DNA of 34,707 nucleotides from the NCBI GenBank assembly GCA_019635695.1, contig JAHBYZ010000031.1, positions 1-34,707 of the forward strand, in the 5' to 3' direction. Made by a program: the position numbers and the translations under genes. Under the pieces are notes generated by a model. It had not been told where the DNA came from. It worked only from the letters and a program-made list of their open reading frames with translations, and searched no databases. Position 1 is the stretch's first letter; the number at the start of each line of letters is the position of its first letter. Of the stretch, positions 30,752-34,707 are shown piece after piece. The DNA is from Rhizobiaceae bacterium. Its GTDB lineage: Bacteria; Pseudomonadota; Alphaproteobacteria; Rhizobiales; Rhizobiaceae.

Positions 30752-32319
30752 TGACCATTCACGCGACCGGGAGCACCCGCATGCCGAGGCTTTCCGCCAC
30801 CTCCGTCCTGCACGGCGTATCGCGCGCCGCGCTCGCGGCCTCGCTGGCTCTGGCGGCGCTCGCCGTCGATGCTGGCATCTCGGGCCAGCGCAACGAAGCG
30901 GCGGCCCAGTCATCCGTGACGTCGCCGGCGCGCGGTGCGCAGCGCATCAAGCTCGGGCTCAACAAGTCCGTCGTGGTGGACCTGCCGGCGGACGCATATG
31001 ACATCCTGGTCGCCAACCCGTCGGTCGCCGACGCCGTGACCCGCACGGCACGCCGCATCTACCTGTTCGGCAAGCAGGTCGGCGAGACCAACATCTTCGT
31101 CTTCGGCGCCAATGGCGAGCAGATCGCCAGCCTCGACCTCGCGATCGAGCGCGATGTTTCCGGGCTGCAGGACTACCTGAGGAAGTACATCCCGAACTCC
31201 GACATCACGGTCGAGCTGCTGAACGACAACGTCGTGCTTTCGGGCACGGTCGAGACGCCGCTCGACGCGGCGCGCGCCGCTCAACTGGCTCAGGTCTTCG
31301 TCACCGGCGGCGAGGCGACGACCGGCCAGTATTCGCAGACCGCGGCCGGCGGCGGCGCCACCGGCGGCGTCGACATCAACAACCCGGACGCGGAGCGCCG
31401 CACCAGTGCGATCGTCAATCTGCTGAAGATCATCGGCGAGGACCAGGTGACGCTGAAGGTCACTGTCGCCGAGGTCAGCCGTCAGGTGATGAAGCAGCTG
31501 GGCGTCAACCTGATTGCTGGCAACGCCGGGGGCATCACCTGGGGCGCCATCAGCGAGAACGTCGCCGGTCTCGGCAAGGCGCTGACCGGGAGCGGGTTCA
31601 GCGTCGAGGGCGGGTCTCTTGGCGGCTACCTGAACGCGATGGAACAGGCGGGCGTGATGAAGACGCTGGCCGAGCCGACGCTGACGGCGGTGTCCGGCGA
31701 GAAGGCCACGTTCCGGGTCGGCGGCGAGTTCAACATGATCACCGGCCAGAACGCCGATACGGACACCGGCACGCTGACCTACGACAATGAGCGGATCGAG
31801 TACGGCATCGGGTTGGAATTCCAGCCGGTGGTGCTGTCGCCGGGCCGCATCAGCCTCAAGGTCCGCACGCAGGTCTCGGAGCCGACCAACGAAGGCTCGG
31901 TCCAGCTCAGCGCCGGCCGCCGCAACGCCGCGACCAACATCCTGTCGATCCGCCGTCGTCTCGCCGACACCACCGTCGAGCTGCCTTCGGGCGGTTCCAT
32001 GATGATCGCCGGCCTGGTGCGCGACGACGTGCGCCAGACCGTGTCCGGCCTGCCCGGCCTGTCGAAGCTGCCGATCCTCGGCACGCTGTTCCGCAGCCGC
32101 GATTTCGTGCGCAACGAGACCGAACTGGTCATCATTGTCACGCCCTACCTCTCCAAGCCGGTCGCGCGCGCCGCGCTCGCCAAGCCGGACGACAATTTCA
32201 ACCCGGCCAGCGACGGCGCGGGCATGTTCCTCGGCCGCGTCAATCGCGTCTACGGGACCATGAAGACCAGGAAACCCGAGGGCCGCTACCACGGCGTCGT
32301 CGGCTACATCTACAAGTGA
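30751..32319 (+). CDS. cpaC: Secretin CpaC (RcpA) of the Tad pilus
   Basis: CpaC is the outer-membrane secretin channel of the Tad pilus. The 522-residue product has a signal-like N-terminus (hydrophobic about 25-42), the pilus N-domain (about 65-125, VDLPADAYDILVANPSVADAV), a BON-like region (about 130-195) with VVLSGTV, a Gly-rich linker, and the secretin channel domain (about 225-475). The secretin signature is visible as LPGLSKLPILGTLF then NETELVIIVTPYL near the C-terminal third. ATG 30751 overlaps the cpaB stop; ATG 30781 is an alternative start. The outer-membrane pilotin is not seen; CpaD, encoded downstream, is a lipoprotein likely to help. Confidence 0.95.
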   Translation: MTIHATGSTRMPRLSATSVLHGVSRAALAASLALAALAVDAGISGQRNEAAAQSSVTSPARGAQRIKLGLNKSVVVDLPADAYDILVANPSVADAVTRTARRIYLFGKQVGETNIFVFGANGEQIASLDLAIERDVSGLQDYLRKYIPNSDITVELLNDNVVLSGTVETPLDAARAAQLAQVFVTGGEATTGQYSQTAAGGGATGGVDINNPDAERRTSAIVNLLKIIGEDQVTLKVTVAEVSRQVMKQLGVNLIAGNAGGITWGAISENVAGLGKALTGSGFSVEGGSLGGYLNAMEQAGVMKTLAEPTLTAVSGEKATFRVGGEFNMITGQNADTDTGTLTYDNERIEYGIGLEFQPVVLSPGRISLKVRTQVSEPTNEGSVQLSAGRRNAATNILSIRRRLADTTVELPSGGSMMIAGLVRDDVRQTVSGLPGLSKLPILGTLFRSRDFVRNETELVIIVTPYLSKPVARAALAKPDDNFNPASDGAGMFLGRVNRVYGTMKTRKPEGRYHGVVGYIYK

Positions 32320-32327
32320 GGGGTCCG

Positions 32328-33041
32328 ATGTCGGGCAAGGTTGAGACTGGCTTGCGGCGGCGCGCCGGCACGGGACGCACCGCGATCCTCGCGGTGTTTG
32401 CGGTGGCGCTTCTCGCCGGCTGCGCCAAGCGCGATTCCATCACCGTCGGCTCGGTACCGGACGATTATCGCACCAATCATCCGATCGTGGTCGGCGAGCA
32501 GGAGCAGGTGTTCGATCTGCCGGTGGGCGCCGGGACGATGAAGCTGACGCGCGGCGAGCGCGAGGTGCTGGGCGGCTTCATGGCCGGCTACGAGCGCGAA
32601 AGCCGCGCCGCCGTGCGGGTGATGGTGCCGACCGGTTCGGCGAATGCCGCCGCGGCGTCCTACGTTTCGGCCGACATCGTCGACTATCTGCGCCGTCAGG
32701 GCGTGCACGGCGGCTCGATCCTGGTCGACTACTACGACGCCGGCGCGCCCGACGCCTCGGCCCCGATCCGCGTTTCCTACAGCGCGCTGCGCGCCAGCGC
32801 CGGCAAGTGCGGCCGCTGGCCGGCCGACATTCTGGCGAACGGCGGCGACAACAAGCACTACGCCAATTTCGGCTGTTCCTATCAGAACAATCTCGCGGCG
32901 CAGGTCGCCAATCCGGCCGACCTGCTAGGGCCGCGCCGGCCGAGCGAGATCGACCCCGAGAACCGCCAGAACGCGATCGACCAGTACAAGTCGCGCGGCA
33001 TAGCCGCCGACATGGCCGACAACCGCGAAATCACCTACTGA
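32328..33041 (+). CDS. cpaD: Pilus assembly lipoprotein CpaD
   Basis: CpaD is an outer-membrane lipoprotein of the Tad secretin complex. The 237-residue product has a basic N-terminus, a hydrophobic stretch and a lipobox LLAGCAKRD with Cys about 32, so it should be lipidated. The rest shows the CpaD pattern TNHPIVVGEQEQVFDLP, YERESRAAVRVMVPTGSANAAA, IRVSYSALRA, and GRWPADIL and CSYQNNLAAQVANPADLLGPR near the C-terminus. I chose ATG 32328, with GAGGGG about 5 bases upstream, over GTG 32316, which overlaps the cpaC stop. It lies 8 bases after cpaC and 15 before cpaE. Confidence 0.94.
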   Translation: MSGKVETGLRRRAGTGRTAILAVFAVALLAGCAKRDSITVGSVPDDYRTNHPIVVGEQEQVFDLPVGAGTMKLTRGEREVLGGFMAGYERESRAAVRVMVPTGSANAAAASYVSADIVDYLRRQGVHGGSILVDYYDAGAPDASAPIRVSYSALRASAGKCGRWPADILANGGDNKHYANFGCSYQNNLAAQVANPADLLGPRRPSEIDPENRQNAIDQYKSRGIAADMADNREITY

Positions 33042-33056
33042 CCAGGAGCCTGACGG

Positions 33057-34346
33057 ATGAGCAACCTGGCATATGAACGGGACGAGGGCGCCTACGCCGC
33101 CGAGGACGCCGATATCGCCTCGATGAGCCAGATGCGCCCGGTGCCGCGCATCTCGATCCAGGCCTTTTGCGAGACGGAGAGTGTGGCGAGTCCGATCGAG
33201 CGGGCCGGCGAGGACCGCCGCATGGCCAAGGCGCATCTCAAGGTGCACATGGGCGGCGTGCCGACGGCCATCGAGTTTTACCAGACCGCGCCGACGCCGA
33301 ACCTGATCATCCTTGAGTCGCGCGCCGAGCCGCGTGCTTTGATCCAGTCGCTTTCGCAGCTGGCCGAGGTCTGCGACCCGACCTCGAAGGTGGTCATCAT
33401 CGGCCACTACAACGACGTCTGGCTCTACCGCGAGCTGATCAAGAACGGCATCTCCGAATACGTCGTGGCACCGATCTCGATGGCCGACATCGTCGGCGTC
33501 ATCTCCTCGATCTTCGTCGATCCCGAACAGAAGCCGATCGGCCGGTCGCTCGCTTTCGTCGGCGCCAAGGGTGGCGTCGGTTCGTCGACGCTGGCTCACA
33601 ATGTCGGCTGGGCGATCTCGAACCTGTTCAAGTCCGAGGTGGTGGTCGCCGATCTCGACCTCGCCTTCGGCACCGCCAACATCAACTTCGACCAGGATCC
33701 CACGCAGGGCATCGCCGAGGCGGTGTTCGCGCCCGAGCGCATCGACGAGGTCTATCTCGACCGTCTGCTGGCGCAATGCGCCGAGCATCTGTCGCTCCTT
33801 GCCGCCCCGTCTTCGCTGGACAGGGTCTACGACTTCGATGCCGAGGCCTTCAGCCAGGTCATCGACACGGCACAGCGCAGCGCACCGCTTGTGGTCCTCG
33901 ACGTTCCGCATGTGTGGTCAGGCTGGTCGCGCAGCGTGCTGGCGCAGGCCGACGAGGTGGTCATCACCGCCACGCCGGAGCTTGCCAACCTGCGCAACGC
34001 CAAGAACCTCGTGGACATGCTGAAGAAGCTGCGTCCCAACGACCCGATGCCCAAGCTGGTCATCAACCAGGTCGGCGTGCCGAAGCGGCCGGAGATCGCG
34101 GTTGCCGACTTCGCCGATCCGCTCGGCATCGAGCCGGCTGCGGTGATTCCGTTCGAGCCGCTGTTCTTTGGCAACGCCGCAAACAATGGCCGCATGCTTG
34201 GCGAGATGGATGCGAAGAGCCCGATCGTGCAGACGGTCAACGAGCTCGCGCATGTTCTGACGGGGCGCAGCGAGGTCAAGTCGAAGAAGGGCAAGCCGGG
34301 TTTCGGCAACCTGCTCGGCCGGCTGAAGCTGTCGAAGAAGAAGTAG
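33057..34346 (+). CDS. cpaE: Pilus assembly ATPase-like localisation factor CpaE (TadZ)
   Basis: CpaE/TadZ is a ParA/MinD-like protein that localises the pilus machine, in Caulobacter at the pole. The 429-residue product has an N-terminal response-regulator-like domain (about 55-155) that lacks the usual phosphate-accepting Asp in a clear place, then a ParA-type domain with the atypical Walker A GAKGGVGSSTLAHN (KGGVGSST at 171-178, Ser where most ParA proteins have Lys), VVVADLDLAFGTAN and VVLDVPHVW, and a Lys-rich C-terminus. The variant Walker A is common in TadZ proteins. The start ATG 33057 has AGGAG at a good distance. It lies between cpaD and cpaF. Confidence 0.94.
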   Translation: MSNLAYERDEGAYAAEDADIASMSQMRPVPRISIQAFCETESVASPIERAGEDRRMAKAHLKVHMGGVPTAIEFYQTAPTPNLIILESRAEPRALIQSLSQLAEVCDPTSKVVIIGHYNDVWLYRELIKNGISEYVVAPISMADIVGVISSIFVDPEQKPIGRSLAFVGAKGGVGSSTLAHNVGWAISNLFKSEVVVADLDLAFGTANINFDQDPTQGIAEAVFAPERIDEVYLDRLLAQCAEHLSLLAAPSSLDRVYDFDAEAFSQVIDTAQRSAPLVVLDVPHVWSGWSRSVLAQADEVVITATPELANLRNAKNLVDMLKKLRPNDPMPKLVINQVGVPKRPEIAVADFADPLGIEPAAVIPFEPLFFGNAANNGRMLGEMDAKSPIVQTVNELAHVLTGRSEVKSKKGKPGFGNLLGRLKLSKKK

Positions 34347-34348
34347 AC

Positions 34349-34374
34349 GCCGGCCCGGTCGAGGCCGGGCGGCG
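34349..34374 (+). other. GC-rich stem between cpaE and cpaF
   Basis: CGCCGGCCCGG faces CCGGGCGGCG (34349-34374) with a one-base bulge and a short loop. There is no T-tract, so it is not a terminator; it may stabilise or process the cpa mRNA, or limit cpaF translation. Confidence 0.4.
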
Positions 34375-34395
34375 GCGGGAAATGCTGGGTGTGAC

Positions 34396-34707
34396 ATGTT
34401 CGGAAAGCGTGGCGGCATAGGCGACGGGCCGGCTCCGGCGCAATCTTTCGCACCGGTCCAGCGGCCCGTGGCGCCGCAGTCGGCCGACCGCGGCGGCGAC
34501 GTCGCGCTCGCCACGCGCCCGGTCGAATCTGCACCGGCCGCGCCGCCCCGGCGTATGCCCGAGGCGCCGCCTCCCCCGCGTTCGCCCGCCGGCCGCGAGC
34601 GTTCCGAAAGCTATTACGACACCAAGAGCCAGGTCTTTTCCGCGCTCATCGACACGATCGACCTCTCGCAACTCGCCAAGCTCGAAGCCGACAGCGCGCG
34701 CGAGGAA
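34396..34707 (+). CDS. cpaF: Tad pilus secretion ATPase CpaF, N-terminal part (continues past the right edge)
   Basis: CpaF/TadA is the hexameric ATPase that powers pilus extension and retraction. The 104 codons seen here cover the variable N-terminus: MFGKRGGIGDG, a Pro/Ala-rich, likely disordered stretch (about 15-75), and the first helices SQVFSALIDTIDLSQLAKLEADSAREE, which resemble the start of the CpaF N-terminal domain. The Walker motifs lie beyond the window. ATG 34396 is the likely start. The ribosome site is weak (GGGAAATGC is the nearest G-rich stretch), and a stem-loop lies about 20 bases upstream. The identity rests mostly on position after cpaE and on this N-terminal pattern. Confidence 0.85.
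   Translation, partial: MFGKRGGIGDGPAPAQSFAPVQRPVAPQSADRGGDVALATRPVESAPAAPPRRMPEAPPPPRSPAGRERSESYYDTKSQVFSALIDTIDLSQLAKLEADSAREE

Noticed and set aside
1..34707. CRISPR arrays, insertion sequences, prophage genes, tRNA or rRNA
   Set aside because: None seen: no regularly spaced repeats, transposase or integrase motifs, or cloverleaf-like tRNA sequences in the intergenic regions.

Overview
The window is a chromosomal segment of a GC-rich alphaproteobacterium. The gene content points to the Rhizobiales, most likely a Mesorhizobium/Phyllobacteriaceae-type genome: an Irr-type Fur regulator divergent from fabA-fabB-fabI, an rpsT-dnaA-dnaN-recF block, a YlxR-L7Ae fusion in the nusA operon, and a Caulobacter-type cpa (Tad) pilus locus. 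The taxon is inferred from protein content, gene order and promoter style (CTTGAC-N17-CTATAT-like), not from a marker search. It is mostly core genome; I see no insertion sequence, prophage, CRISPR array, tRNA or rRNA.

Layout. (1) 1-4352, minus strand: rimP-nusA-ylxR-infB (infB runs off the left edge). In front of rimP lie a good promoter, a terminator-like hairpin and a possible 18-codon leader ORF. (2) 4406-8398, plus strand: rpsO-pnp and an RsmC-like rRNA methyltransferase. (3) 8445-9974, minus: a membrane GGDEF-EAL protein with a degenerate GGDEF site. (4) 10077-13277: fabI, fabB and fabA (minus; anaerobic-type unsaturated fatty acid synthesis) divergent from irr. (5) 13312-15041: a secreted SH3-domain protein divergent from a D-2-hydroxyacid dehydrogenase. 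(6) 15055-17522, minus: a tightly coupled moeB/thiF-like gene and the two subunits of aconitase X. (7) 17554-22774, minus: rpsT, dnaA, dnaN and recF, with a long non-coding stretch upstream of dnaA that carries tandem DnaA boxes and GANTC sites. (8) 22810-25732, minus: enoyl-CoA hydratase, mutM and deoB. (9) 25896-26774, plus: an orphan PhnD-type periplasmic binding protein. (10) 26779-34707: a Flp/Tad pilus locus, with two TadE-like genes and a stand-alone secretin N-domain protein on the minus strand, and flp, cpaA, cpaB, cpaC, cpaD, cpaE and the start of cpaF on the plus strand.

How the genes relate. The left part is transcription, translation and RNA-decay machinery; the middle is lipid synthesis, iron control and replication; the right part builds a surface pilus. 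The most interesting signals are regulatory. They are: (a) an apparent transcription attenuator overlapped by a short ORF in front of rimP-nusA-infB, with no upstream gene for the hairpin to terminate; (b) four CtrA-like TTAA-N7-TTAA boxes, each one base from consensus, one ahead of each of four pilus transcription units; (c) DnaA boxes plus CcrM-type GANTC sites upstream of dnaA; and (d) a moeB-like / aconitase X operon in a housekeeping setting. No wholly unknown multi-gene system is evident.
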